The notes under the pieces were generated by a model, which searched no databases, had not been told where the DNA came from, and saw nothing but the letters and a program-made list of their open reading frames with translations. The translations under genes and the position numbers were made by a program. Source: Anarhynchus alexandrinus (lineage: Eukaryota > Chordata > Aves > Charadriiformes > Charadriidae). From it: a DNA stretch of 64,000 bases. Every line of letters starts with the position of its first letter. The first letter of the stretch is position 1. The DNA is taken from NCBI GenBank assembly GCA_008711295.1, contig VUYV01000125.1, positions 2,357,812 to 2,421,811 on the forward strand, written 5' to 3'. Positions 27,042 to 39,600 of the stretch are shown here, one piece after another.

Positions 27042-28978
27042 GCCAACATGCACTGCGCTCAGGCTGCATCGAAGGGGAAATTGCACCAATATCTAAAGCA
27101 GACCAAAGTACTGAGAAGTCTTTCAAATTTGGTTTCCCATCAAGCCACTTGTGGTCATGAAGGCAACAGACAAGACCAACATAGGCAGTGTTCCCTCACA
27201 GTTGCTTATCATAAGATAAGCAAAGCCATCATACTGCTGGGAAGGCTGTTCAGAGCTTTGCATATCTATTAGTATATAATTTTATCATTGCATGTTAACA
27301 GCAATTATAAAATGTTATGGTCAGCACTCTCCACAGGAGATGATTAAATATTCTTCATGTCTGGTTCTGATAGAGTGCGTGACTAAAAAGCTTTCTGATG
27401 AGGCAGAGAATATTCATAATTTAAAAAAAATTTACTAAATACATGTTTGTGGCAGGTTCATAAAGTTCCTAAAACTGAACATTACGCTCCTGTGATCATC
27501 TAAAGATCATAGGAAGTACACAAGAGTAATAGGAGCACTGATCCATGTTTATCCAGAAATCTTTTTCTCGTGATGTATACTCACTCATCAAGGGAATGAC
27601 CACAACTTTAGACACAGTGGATACAAAATCCACTGAAATCAATGGTGATGATTTACTGACTTGCACAGAATTTAATCAGTGATTTTGAAACTTGGGTCTT
27701 CAAAGCAGTTTCTTGAAATTCCAACACTTATGATGGAAAAGAGGCAGATATTAATTTACAGTTGGACTATGTTTTGTCATACATAATCAAAATGAACTGT
27801 GGGTTTGAGTTTGTCAATGCAAAGCGAAAGTGATTTTGTAGACTTTAAAAAAGTTGCTTTTTATTTGTAACATGACCTAGGACAGGACTCAATTAGTGGA
27901 AGATATTAATATGTCCTGGGTACAGAGCAAGCCAGCAAGCGAATTCAAAACTTAAACCAAGTGTTTTAACTTGCACTAAATACCTCTGGTCAGTAGACAA
28001 CATAGCTTCTTTCCAAGGAATACACAGTACATGCTTGAAATAATTCAGTTATGTACAACTGCTCTTATGTATACCAACCTTGGATATAAAAAGGCTCATG
28101 TTCAAAATAAAATCTTAGGTTGTAAGTGAATACAAAACAATAAAACCAAGAAAGATATGATCTAGATGTTAAGCAGACTGCATATACGTAAAATATTAAT
28201 CTTTCAGTAACAGGCTGGACTAGAAGTATTAAGGACAGAATACAAGGATTCAACTAATAGATGATGAACTGAAAATGTGGAGTGACAAATATGATTCTGT
28301 CTTAAGTCAGCAAGAAAAGCTATCGTTGCTTTATACTATGACAGTTCAAAATCTCACTGAATAGTTTGGCAATCTCTTTAGAGTCCACAAAACAGCGGCA
28401 CAAAGCTCACACGAGTTTCTTGAAGGTATGTGGCACAGTATGCAGTCCTCATTTGTTAGATTTCATGTTTTGTTCTAAAAGATATTTCTGAGTACATTCC
28501 CATCCTTTCCTTTTTTCAAGTAGACATGATGATGGTTGCTGGCAACTCCCCAGGACAGTGTGGTATATAAACAGCCCAAAAAAGGATTTTACCCTTTGGT
28601 GACATAAATTGCTTCATCAGCCAAAATTTAAAATCTGCCACAGCAGGAAATGCAACAAGGTGGATGTACCTGAACAGTCTGTCTTAAGCTGTTTTAGTCT
28701 TTCTCATGGGTCACTTTCACTTTCAATTAAATGAGTTACATTACAAATATTTTCATATTGGCCACATAAGGGGAAGCCAAGGCTCCAGTTAACTATGGGA
28801 GCTGTACTGCAATGTCCATACAAAGGGCACGATTCCAGACTCAAAGCACCGGCAGATTAAAGGAAAAAAAAACAGTGGCTATTTAGGATTCAGGTAAGTA
28901 TATTCTTAAGAAATAATTACCTCTTGAGACCTAGGTATCTTATTGTTATGTCTCTTTTGTACAGCACATTTCTCTCAC

Positions 28979-29068
28979 CTGGTGGACTCCCGTGCCCAGC
29001 TGCAGCTGTAGCAATAGCAAAAGCAGAAGCAGGAGAAACCGAGCAGTGGCTGTTGTCAGCAGTTTGTA
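28979..29068 (-). CDS. RASGRF2: RASGRF2 local exon 15: Ala-rich linker
   Basis: This 90-nt exon encodes [20 protein letters not shown], then AAAGHGSPP. It is a short alanine-rich linker segment directly before the second REM element. The acceptor is CCTTTACAG and the donor is CCAG|GTGAGA. The first codon completed at the junction is valine, where I recall glycine in human. The exon length is a multiple of three and both ends share the same phase, so it could be skipped in frame. The next intron is about 18.5 kb. Confidence 0.92.
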
Positions 29069-30352
29069 CTGTAAAGGAAACAGAGGAAAGTTAACAACTT
29101 CTACATACTTTTCATATTTTTCAAGTTAAGCAACTTAAAATCTTCACCAATGTTTATACTTTGTGAATATATAAAATTTTCATTGCCAGAGGTCTTTATA
29201 TTCAGGGAAATAAAAATATCATAATCATCATTGTGATTTAAGTTTCATTTCCAGGTCAGCATAACTAATGTTGCTATGGAAAAAAATGTCGAAAACACTG
29301 CCAAGGTGAGGCACAAGCAGTAACCAACCAGAACAAGAAAAAAAAATTACAGAACCAAAGGTGTAGAAAATCAACCTAAACAAAAAATCATGTCAGAGAA
29401 CTAAGCATATTAAGCAACTTCTGATAACTAGATTCACATATTTTCCCAGGTGACTGCTTAGGATGACTAAAGTTTTGCACAATTTATCAAACTTTCTTTA
29501 TAGGTAGTGCCATGAACATTGCTTCTGACTACAACTCAGATAATAAGGCACCATTGCCCACAGTTTCTAACTCCCAAATCTTGCCATCTCACCATAAACG
29601 TGCCCAATAACAAAAGATTACTATTGGTTTAAAATTAAAGTGTCTCAGCAGCTCATTAACAGTTGAGAAGACTCTGCCCTGTTTTTGTTGTTTTGATACC
29701 ATACATGAAACAACTGCCTAGAAATCTGGCTTGCATGAGACAGCAGCATTTAAAGTGTTCATGGATGTAGCTCACAGCTCTACTAATGATTTCAAAGTCA
29801 GGTGAGACCTATCTGAGGAGCTCAAGCTCTCACTTTTCCTCTTCAGTTGAGCAGTTTATTCAAATTTTGGAACGAATAATGTGACACCATGTGTAAATGT
29901 TCAGTGTTATACAAAGAAACAGACACAGTCACTCCCCATTGACAATAACGGGTGTTGTGTATTTCGTGATTACATATGGTGCCCAAAATATGTCCCCTTG
30001 GTAGCTGAGAAAAGTCTGCCAAAGTACTGAGAGTTTTGTGAGAATAAGACTGATTCAATATTAGTCTTGAACTTGGACACATCTTGCTCAAGCTATTTAA
30101 GAACACTTCATCATACCAAAGTCCCAACATGCTTCCAAGTCTCTTGTTATTACTATACAAATCAACCGGAATAATTCACATTCTAATGGCTTTTTTGTTG
30201 TTTTTTTTTTTTAAATACCTGAGAAATGAGGAGAATACAAGCAAAACACATTATTCAAACATTATTATTTTCTAATATCCTGCAAAGATTACAGCTACAG
30301 TACTTAAACTCTTTAAAGTGACTGATAGAGGCAGGAAACATCAGGTTCTTAC
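29069..30352 (-). other. RASGRF2: RASGRF2 intron between local exons 14 and 15
   Basis: About 1.28 kb of AT-rich intron. Apart from scattered short ORFs I see nothing in it. Confidence 0.85.
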
Positions 30353-30478
30353 CTCCTGGTTGACGATAGCGGAGATGACGTGGTGTCGAAGGGGATCTAC
30401 ACGGGGAAAGCTCTGCGGCATCCACTGCTGAGGTGCTTTCAGGAATTGTCCGGTCCACTGACACAGATTCTAGAACTG
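30353..30478 (-). CDS. RASGRF2: RASGRF2 local exon 14: linker
   Basis: This 126-nt exon encodes [20 protein letters not shown], then the conserved [20 protein letters not shown]. The first half is diverged from mammals and the second half is nearly unchanged. The donor is GGAG|GTAAGA. The acceptor region reads AAG-CAG-CAG, so three acceptors three bases apart are possible. I chose the middle one because it gives the single alanine before VLES that I recall in mammals. The upstream one would make the exon end at 30481 and the downstream one at 30475. The ELSPC and SPSTPRH segments are potential proline-directed phosphorylation sites. Confidence 0.92.
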
Positions 30479-33400
30479 CTGCTTTAAAAGAGAATAAATG
30501 TTAATACTAGGATGATCATAATTTACAACTTATTATATTATATTATATTATATTACATTACATTACATTATATTAAATATATAACAGCTTATATTAATTA
30601 ACATTAATTATTCTATTCCATTTATTAAAGTATTTATCAAGTATAAATGTTCTTTGAAAATCTCAAGAGGGCATAGAGAACTATGGTATGGGGCTTTAAG
30701 ATATGCTTTTTTGAAGCACAGGGTGCAGTCAGATTAGTTTGTCTTAGATACGGAGTGTCTCTGCAGAGATTATACAGCACATGAGTGATTCAGGAGTCTC
30801 AGTTTACAAACACCAAAAGATAGAAAGTCTGCAAATAATCGACTTTGAACAATCTGAACTGGACCGCATTGATAAAAAAGAATATGTACATCAAAGGGGG
30901 GCTTCACTGAAAGGTAATGTTTAAAAAATGGCCATTAATTAATAGCTCTTAATTCCATGCTTAAACACCAACCTAATACCACTAAATACCATCTAACACA
31001 AAGTTGTTTACATTTAGTCTGTGGTTAATCGTTGTTTTACACAGTACTGCTTCTGGAACTTGCCATGAAACTTTTGCATTAAGAAGACTCATGATTATCC
31101 TCTGGGTTGAGTTAAAGGACTGGGAAAGTTTTGTACCACCGACATAGGAATACACAAGCTTATAAATAAAGAACTTGGTGAAAACCAGCAAGTTGTCAGT
31201 TTTAAAAATAGCTTGGATAAGACTGCACTTTAAGTCTGTAGAATGAGAGGTGAAATGCATGTGTAATAAGGATACATGAAATCATAGGTTTTATATGAGC
31301 TAGGGAAAATAATCCTTGTTGGACAAATATGTGTAATCAAAACCTGCCCAATAAAATGGCCAAACAGTACTGGAGAGCAGATTAGTCTGTGGAGGAGTTC
31401 TTCTATCAGAAGAATAAAAAAGGAATGGCAGAAATACTACTTCCGAAATGAGGGAAAATAAGCTGATAAAATATATCTTACATTTGATATGAGACAGCTG
31501 TGCCTGCAGCATAAGTATTGTATATATAAAATCATATTAAAAAAACCCAAACTTCGGAAAACAAAAACTTGGAAAGCAAACAACTACTTTGGAAGTGGAC
31601 AAAGAAGGTGGAAATTTCACAATGTAAATGGACAAAATTCAAGAAGAAAAACAAGCACCATAATAATATGCCCCAGGGAACAGAATTTTTATGGTTATAT
31701 TGGATTTAGAGTAAGCCATAGTTGTTTTCTTGGAAATCTGGCAGTACCAGAGCCACAGTATTAACTATGATGCGGTGGTGGCTCCTGATTAAGTAGAACT
31801 GGTCTCCTTACCCAGAAAACTTCAGAAACAAAGAAAAGCATTACATATGATAGGAAATGTGCAGATTAGCATTTTGTAGTTCTCCTGCTACCCATTTCTA
31901 TTCTCCCTGTGAGATTTCTTTTTAAACTCACTCCTCTTCCTCAACATACTATATGCAGCTGGGTGACAAAAGCACTTTCTCCGGCAGAATAGAGCTATCT
32001 AGCTGCAAATTCCTCCAAACTGAATGCAAACTGTTCAGCGGGACATCCCCAAAGGGACTGGAGACACTGCACAGACAGCAGTTTAGCATTTATATGAGGT
32101 TCTTGCCATTTCCAAATGTTCCTGGTGCTGCCCAGATGACACTTCCAGCTTTGACAGACCGGAACGCAAAATCTGAATACCGCTGCAAGAATGCTTAGTG
32201 CTAACACCAGGCCAGAATAACCTATTCTTTACTAGTTTACTTTACAGTGTATAGCAAAAAATGTTACATCTAAGACTGCAGTTACCCATGTACAATTCAT
32301 TTTAATTCACGGTCTATATTTTAGGACATGCTGTGCTATCACATTGATTTGAACGTGATTACACTAGTGCACAAGAAGAATTTGCCCAGCTTTACATAGT
32401 AAACACTGTATTTTATATATATAAATAGTCTGTTATGCTATTCATTTAAAAACATCCAGCATAGAGAAATATAATGGTTAAGTGTAACAGCCAACCAGCA
32501 TTTTATGAAAGCAGAAAGCATGGGCAAGCATAGACTCCTATAATGCTAAGGTGGCTAACTTGCCTGTTAAAAAGATTTTATGTTAAACAATAGACTACAT
32601 TCTGTAAAAACAATCACTCTGCGCAATGAAACATAAAATTTCTTACCAGGGCACTTATTTCAATTTGTCATTAAGGAGTAGACATAATACTTCAATCGTA
32701 TTTTTCTTAGTTTATATTTGGTAATCTTTTTTTTCTTTCCTCTTGGGTTATACCCATTTTCATTGTTACAGTACTTGCAAGTAAAATTGAGCTACGTTTT
32801 GCTTACATTTACAGTTCAAATTCCTCAGACTGTAAATCAGGCCATGTAAGACCATTTCTACACATTATTTTTAGGAATAAAACAGCATTTTTAAACTTCC
32901 TCATCTTCTGTTTAATGTAACAACAATACAAAAAATTACTATATACTCCTATGCCAATTCAGAGGAAAGCCATCCCTCCCCCAAAGAGCAATGAGAAACA
33001 AGCACACACTTGTGCATCCTGTGAGATTAGAGCTACTTTCTTGCTTTGCCATCTATATATACGAGGATCCCATTCCAGATGTCTATAGCGAGGTTTTCAT
33101 CAACTAACTTTAGCCCTCTGGAGGTAGTACCTATTCCAAGGTGCCTTACACGATCCGCAGAGGAAAACAGCCATTTGCACAGGAGCAATTAATCTATTTT
33201 AGACATCTACCTTCTGGATGGATAACAAGCAGGTGGTATGAATCTCAAATCTCACCAACGTACCAAGTGCATCACATAAATTATTTGTTTAGATTAGTGA
33301 TGAAATCTTTCTGGAAAACTAGCCGTGTTCTGTAAACATGTTAAAGCTGTTAGGTCTTGACATCCCTATTTCTTGTTAACTTAATATTTTACTTCCTGTA

Positions 33401-33759
33401 GTAATGGTACAACTCCAAAATCTTTCACCTCAGGAAACACAACCTTCATCAGGTGTTTCCTTCTGCCTTTCTCCCTAACACTGTGCTGAAGTGAAAACAG
33501 ACAAGGCCATTCTGCCATGCTGCTATTCCTACAAAGAAGCAACAAAGCAGTGGAAAGAGACAACTCGTTGCATCGCCTACTAGAGAAGAAGTAGAAGCAG
33601 AGTATTTGGTTTCACAACACAGCTTATGGTGATCCGGAGAAGCAAAAAAAAAGACATGAGAAACAACTTCTCAGCAGTAATTTGGTAAAAGTCAAGCCTA
33701 CTTCAGAGACTACCCTATTTATCAAGAGTATCATTCAGTATTTTGTGGGTATATAATAC
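30479..33759 (-). other. RASGRF2: RASGRF2 intron between local exons 13 and 14
   Basis: About 3.28 kb. It contains an ATTAT-type pentanucleotide array 52-97 bases upstream (transcript sense) of the exon 14 acceptor. The rest shows no recognisable element. Confidence 0.85.
30530..30575 (+). repeat. Pentanucleotide ATTAT/ATTAC array
   Basis: About nine copies of a TATTA-type pentamer, several mutated to CATTA. It lies upstream (in transcript sense) of the exon 14 acceptor, in the zone where branch points occur. Confidence 0.85.
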
Positions 33760-34148
33760 CTCTTCGAATGCTTCTCCTCAGCTTGTTACAGAGGTCAACG
33801 CGAGGGTTCTCCAAGCTGTCCTCTATGGAGCCAGGGCTTTGCTCAGGAGAGGAGGGCCCTTTGCTAAGGTCTAGCGGTACTTTGCTACCCGTTGGCGGTG
33901 GGGAGGTGGCTGGGCTGTAGGTCGAGGTAGGACTGCTTGCCACAGATGAAGTAGAGAGGTCAAGGGCACCAATCCTTGAATTCAGTGGTGAGGTCAATGA
34001 CAGTTTTCGGGTTCTTACAGGTGAGGAGGTTCTGGAGAGTGACAATGGAGGAGGAGAAGAAAATTTGCGACAGAGATGTGGTGACTTCCCATCAGCCAGG
34101 TACTCTCCTCTGTTGTTTTGACTGGTAGCAAAGAATAACTCCAAAGAC
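33760..34148 (-). CDS. RASGRF2: RASGRF2 local exon 13: end of REM and Ser/Pro-rich linker
   Basis: This is the largest exon in the window at 389 nt. It encodes [20 protein letters not shown], then a low-complexity linker rich in Ser, Pro and Thr ([20 protein letters not shown], the [12 protein letters not shown] stretch) and ends [13 protein letters not shown]. The acceptor is TTTCTCTCAG and the donor is AGAG|GTATTA. Known of the family: the REM-CDC25 linker holds regulatory phosphorylation and degradation signals, and RasGRF2 is a reported p35/Cdk5 substrate, which fits the many Ser-Pro pairs seen here. The middle of the linker is the part most diverged from mammals. It contains a PLDLS motif. 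Confidence 0.95.
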
Positions 34149-34436
34149 CTGAGAGAAAGAAACAAAAAAAGCAATAGATTTTAGTGAAATCACTTACAAA
34201 CAAATTTTGTGCAAATGTGCATGGCACTGCAAACTCCGTATGACACTTAGTTCTCAAAGCCTAGGCAGAAAGTTGAGACAGACTTACCTAAAAACTTATG
34301 TCCTATTTACAAAGGAAGAGCTTTATTCTTAGATTATTTGTATAACAGAAAATCATGGTAAAAAACCTAACAACCAATGACGTCATGGTAATTCCCTAAG
34401 AAACCTATGATAAAAGGGAAAAACCCCAGTGCTCAC

Positions 34437-34685
34437 CTCACGGGAATGGAAGTGAAGGGCCGTCTGTATATGTCTGAAAGTTTTTCCAGTACAACAGCTG
34501 CAGTAGTAAATATGCGGTAAGTATGTAGGAAAGTATTCAGGAAATCAATACTTAGAAATCGTAAGTCTGTTAGCCGCTCCAAAAGGCGCTCGACGCTTGC
34601 ATAACGGATTTGGGGTACTTTGCAGGAATTCAGTGTTTTGCTGAAGCAGATATCAATGTCATCTCTATGAAGACGAGCGTCGGAT
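34437..34685 (-). CDS. RASGRF2: RASGRF2 local exon 12: REM (RasGEF_N) domain
   Basis: This 249-nt exon encodes [20 protein letters not shown], the [20 protein letters not shown] segment, then [20 protein letters not shown] and ends RRPFTSIPV plus a split arginine. These helices are the Ras exchanger motif domain, which stabilises the catalytic hairpin of the CDC25 domain and is needed for Ras exchange activity. The acceptor is TTTTTGTGTAG and the donor is TGAG|GTGAGC. The next intron is only 288 bp (34149-34436). Confidence 0.95.
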
Positions 34686-36526
34686 CTACACAAAAATTTA
34701 ATTTATAACATTTTACCAAAGGGGAAGGGGGATTACGTAGTGTAGTAGTGGTATCACTTTATCACATAGAAGCAGCAAATACAGATGAATTCTTGTATTT
34801 CATCAACACAAGAAAACTCCTAAGCTGTGGCAGTTATATTCTATGTAATAACTAAGGGAATTAAAATTTTATTTTTGGCAAATAATTAATTTACATTTCA
34901 AAGTCTAAGAAGCCATTAACTATGCTTAAATTTCTGAAAAGGAACAGGAGGCACAATTGTCCCCTCTTTTCTCTTTCAGGCTGTTGTGGCCTGTAGCCCA
35001 ATATTATTAGAAGCTCACTAAAGAATAACAGTGGACTGATTGCAATATTTTCTGCTGCAATCTAGCTTTATCTAAACTAAACTAATGGACCCTAGCAAAA
35101 GACAGCAAAATTAACCCCTTAGCTAGGCTTAAGGCTTACATGCAAGGTAACACCTGCCCTCAGACTCCAAGAATTACTTTTTGAAAAAAAAAAAAGCAAA
35201 AGGGAACAACATGAAACATCTCAAATTTAAAAGCAAAAACTACGGAGAGGCTTTGTTTCATTGAAAATATATTGAACTAATTTTTGTTTGGACATCAAAA
35301 ATCAGTCATTTACATAACGCTACTCATGATGGGGTTTTTTTCAATTTAAGTTTTTCTTAATTTTATCTAGCTGAAGGCTTAGTTTGTAAAAAAATGGGAT
35401 GGATAACAAGTAAAGCATCCTTCAACACCACCTGATCTTTTTGTTAAAAATTATTGGGTTTTCTTCAAATACAGCATCAAGATATTCCACACACTTCTAC
35501 ACTGCAAAAAAAATTCTTCTTTCTTAGGTTGGGTCCTCAGAAAAGTGGCAATTTTTTTTTATTTCATCCAAAGACATCTGACTCTAAAAGTCAATGTATG
35601 CTAAAAATCAGATGAGTAAAATCTCAGAAAGAGAACACCAAATTTGTGTCTGTTGTTAAGATCCTAAACATATACAAAGAGAGGAGAGGTAACAACTACA
35701 AAAGCGGCATATGAGAAACCTTCATGTACAGAGTACAGCCGAGAGAGAGAGAAATGGCCTAGTGACAGATAATGGTAAGAAAGGAAATACTTCTATTTCT
35801 TTCCCTATGTTCTATTCCTTAATATTTATATTGGATAACAGTAGGTAAAACTCAGGTAAATACAGATCTGTAGAGGACCAAAGAAGTAAAATTGTGCTAG
35901 AACTGTGGAATCATGTACTGAAAATTGCTGTCTACAAATAAAAATTACTTATGACAATAGATGACTGAAATAATCGAAGGGTGAAGGAAGCAGGTTTATG
36001 AATAATGAACATACCTTGATGTAATCAGTTAAAATTATGAGAGAAAACATTTTTTTTTTCTCAGAAATAAGAGCAACAAAGAGAAGAAAAAATTTGGCTA
36101 GTACAACAAAACACCTTGGAAAATGATACTTGTCTGTAGTCACCTAAATTTTGAAGATATTTTAAAATATATTGAATAAAATTATGAGTTGTATGACAGA
36201 GAAAAGCTAACAGAGAATAAAATGATTAATCTCAAGCATAACTGAAGGCAACTTCACAAGTAATAGAAAAATCTGAGCTGTGATCTTATACAGTCCAATA
36301 CTGTGAATTGAGAGTTTACCATTTTGAGTCATCCCTACCATTTCAAGAAAGAAATTTGAAAAGGTATGTTTTGGTATGTAGAATTAATTCCATTCAACAA
36401 AATGGGGGGGGGGGNGGATTAAAAGGGTGTATTTTCCAAATACACATTTTCTTTTGTTAAAACATTTATTAAAAAAAACAAACCAACAAGCCATTTTGTT
36501 CACTGGGAAAAAAATGCTGCACTTAC
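34686..36526 (-). other. RASGRF2: RASGRF2 intron between local exons 11 and 12
   Basis: About 1.84 kb of AT-rich intron with a poly-G run containing an N at 36415. Nothing else is recognised. Confidence 0.85.
36404..36417 (+). repeat. Poly-G run with N
   Basis: Eleven consecutive G followed by one unresolved base (36415) and two more G. Confidence 0.9.
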
Positions 36527-36609
36527 TTGATCATATGTGGCACCGTGACTTTAGAGTTTTCTTCAAACACTATAGTCATTAAACCATTGCACCTTATATT
36601 ATCAATGCA
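36527..36609 (-). CDS. RASGRF2: RASGRF2 local exon 11: PH2 to REM junction
   Basis: This 83-nt exon encodes CIDNIRCNGLMTIVFEENSK, then VTVPHMI and two bases of a split lysine. It links PH2 to the REM (RasGEF_N) domain. The acceptor is ATTTTGACAG and the donor is CAA|GTAAGT. Introns of 3.84 kb upstream and 1.84 kb downstream flank it. A poly-G run with an unresolved base lies about 110 bp downstream in transcript sense. Confidence 0.94.
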
Positions 36610-39600
36610 CTGTCAAAATAAAATGGAAAACTGTTAAAATCAAAACACAGGGTAAGGGGACTTCCTTCCACACTTTTCATATCACTGTAAGGTTAAAGCA
36701 TAGCTTTTACAGGGTATGGGCTGATTGGTAAAATGTATTTTCATAAATGAAAAGCAGTGATGCAAGAATTATAGTGGACATGCTTCTCTAGTCTTCTGCC
36801 TTTGACTTGGACATCTGCAAGTCCATGCGTCTTTACCAGCACACTCAGAGTATTCATCTTACCATCCTTTTTTCCACATGATTAAGTATTTTGGGTTGAA
36901 GTGAAATTTCCTTTGAAAGTGAAAAAAATAAAATATCTCTAGCATTTGCTGAATGATTGTTAAGCTGGAGAAATCAATACTGCAAGAAAGTTAGAATACT
37001 TTATACACAAACAGATACACTAATACCTTAACCTTTACACTGTGCAAAAAGACCAAAGAGAAATACAAAGTTTCTAGAAACACACTTGTAAAAACAAATT
37101 CAAGTGGTGCTGTTACCGTGGAACAGATATGAAGATGCTGTCCCGGGAGCTCCTTGCAAACTCTTGTATAAATGTTTTGGGCTTGGTATTAGAAGCTGGA
37201 AAGGTACTTCTGGGGCATGGCTGCAGCACATACTACTTCAGAAATTACAGGCTGTCCTGTGGTCAGCAGAAATCTACAAACTAGAGGTGCACAAGCAACA
37301 AGCCTCAAACCAGCTCAGTGTTGGTGGCACACAGAGGTAGCTTGAAGCCATTTGTACACCATTATCTTCTGGTTTGTACTTTTATATAGTATAATATATA
37401 GGTATAGATATAGATATAGATGATATAGATATAGATACATTATATTATATATATACATGTTATATCTATATTATATATATAGATATAGACTTGCACTACA
37501 GCACTCTTGACTTTATAATACCTTCTAGGTTTATTCATCAAGTATCATATATATATATATAAAAAAATATAAACCCAGTATATCTTTACATCAATAAAAA
37601 GGAATTTCCAAAATTATCATTATCATATACATATCATATACCTTGACTTCAAGGATAAAAACAGTCTGCTGACTTTGGAATATCTCATACCAAAATAATG
37701 ATTGATGTTAGATTGGTGAAACAAGATAATCAGAGGCCTCTTCAGGTTTAAAATATATCTATGTAGATATATATTTAAAATACACTCTATGCAGCTATAT
37801 GTGTTTTCAAATTCAGGGATTTAAGATTATTTGAAAAGTGCAGTTGTAAGAATTCACGTTATGATTTTACCAAATTGTTACCTAAAAAGAACTGAGAAAA
37901 ACACGTCTAATAAAAATACATAATTTCCCCCATGTGAATTTTAAATGTTGCAGAGAAGCCCTTAGCACCAATCATAAACTGCCTGAGGCAATTCAGCGCT
38001 GTTATCCTCAGTCTGCACAGGCCTTGCGTTCATCACCTCCTTGACAGATACTATCATTCTAGCTAAAGAATAAGTGTAATGGGGATCTACGGCCAAAGGA
38101 CAACAAGCTCAAACTTGAAGAGGGGAGGCTTCTTCAGCATCAACAAAAACCACACACTTTTCATAAGAAGTGCATGGTTTGCATGAAAGAAATAGAAATT
38201 CAAGAGGCCTCAATAGGAACATATAGACAAATATGACTTACGTGTATTATGTATATATAATTTAATAAGATGCAGAATTCTGGACACCAAAACTAATACT
38301 GTGAGTGAACAGCAAGTACGTGTATATTTTTTTATTTGCAAACATAGAAGAACACATATTTACTAAAAAAATACTTTTTACATGCCCTTTTTGTTAGCAT
38401 AGTTCCTATGTTCTCCTTGAGGGTGGTAGCCAGGGTTATAAAGAAAAAATGCTTCTGGGCAGGTGATTCAGGAATTTTTTATGGCAATATTTCTGCTGGC
38501 AATGGCCTCAGTCAGAAACACAATTTGGTTTTCAAGAGACCGGTGGTCACAATTGTTTAGAAGTTTTCATGCATTATCCAAATTTTCACCCCAAATTTCC
38601 TTTCTCCAGCAGAAGACAGGTGGCATGCTTCTTGCATGATTTTCTTCTTTCTTGCTCTCCACCTGCACTATAAGCACTGCAAGCAGTAAGCCAACTGCTG
38701 TGATTGCTATTTGTAAACAACAGTACCAATTCATTCCCCAAATGCCCATGCAGTCTGCACAGCATCTTGTGACCCTTCTTACTCCTTTTTTTCTTTTAAG
38801 CTGCTGCTTATCCCCTCAGCATCTCTTGCTTCCCTTCCTTTGTAAGGCTGGAGAAGCTTTTCAGCCTCACCATGCTAATAGATCTGTTTTCTCAGGCTTT
38901 CACTTATAAGCTTAGCCCCATATGTCTTCAGAATATCTTTGTCTTCAAAAGCTGGGAGATCACCCCTTCCTCAAAGAGGGATCAAGGGAGAAACCCTTCT
39001 GTTTCCCTGGCAGTCTGGCCAACCCTTTGCTCTCTTGGCTGTATGCAGCTACTCATGTTTACCTCTGCCTTACTAAGACACTTCCAAGCTTTGTGGACAC
39101 ATATCTCTCAAGTCAGCTGCGGAGCTTTTCAGCTCTTCCACAAATACCATAGTAGTATTGTTTGGAGCTGGAGTGGTTTGGAGGAGAAGACTTGACCTTT
39201 GGAGGCAGACCCAAACTCTGATCTCTAGTCTACATGGGCTGTAGATGACTTTCTCATTTAAATTTATTATTATTTAGGCTAAGAATGGACTTATTCCTGG
39301 GTGTACCATGTTCCAGGCCCTTCCTCCAGTCTTTCCTCCCCAGCAAATAATTCCAATACTTTTATGTGTCAATGGAACAATGTAATGCACTGGAAATCCA
39401 TTTTGTAAAAAATTCTCCAGCCAGGTCTGTCTGTAAGATCTGTATGCACTGAGCTGCAGCTCATACCATATTTTGAGACTTTCTGCTTCATATTTTTGTT
39501 CCTTTAAAAAAGTTAGTCCAGAAGAAAGTAACTCAGAATACTCATTTTTAAGCAATTTCTACTCATTGTGATGATAATTCAGCTGGAGATGTTGCCAGCA

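Larger units (their letters stand above)
10489..28978 (-). other. RASGRF2: RASGRF2 intron between local exons 15 and 16
   Basis: This 18.5-kb intron contains no exon that fits the gene, because exons 15 and 16 join in phase and match the known protein order. Inside are a small hairpin (15461-15487), an unassigned 140-codon frame (21531-21953, minus), a plus-strand consensus donor (23931), a short CpG-containing patch (24458-24545) and a tandem repeat with an unresolved base (26856-27041). I recognise no transposon family in it. Confidence 0.85.

Noticed and set aside
38652..39195. Overlapping plus ORFs that could be a retrogene
   Set aside because: No similarity to any protein I know, no poly-A tail or flanking duplication.
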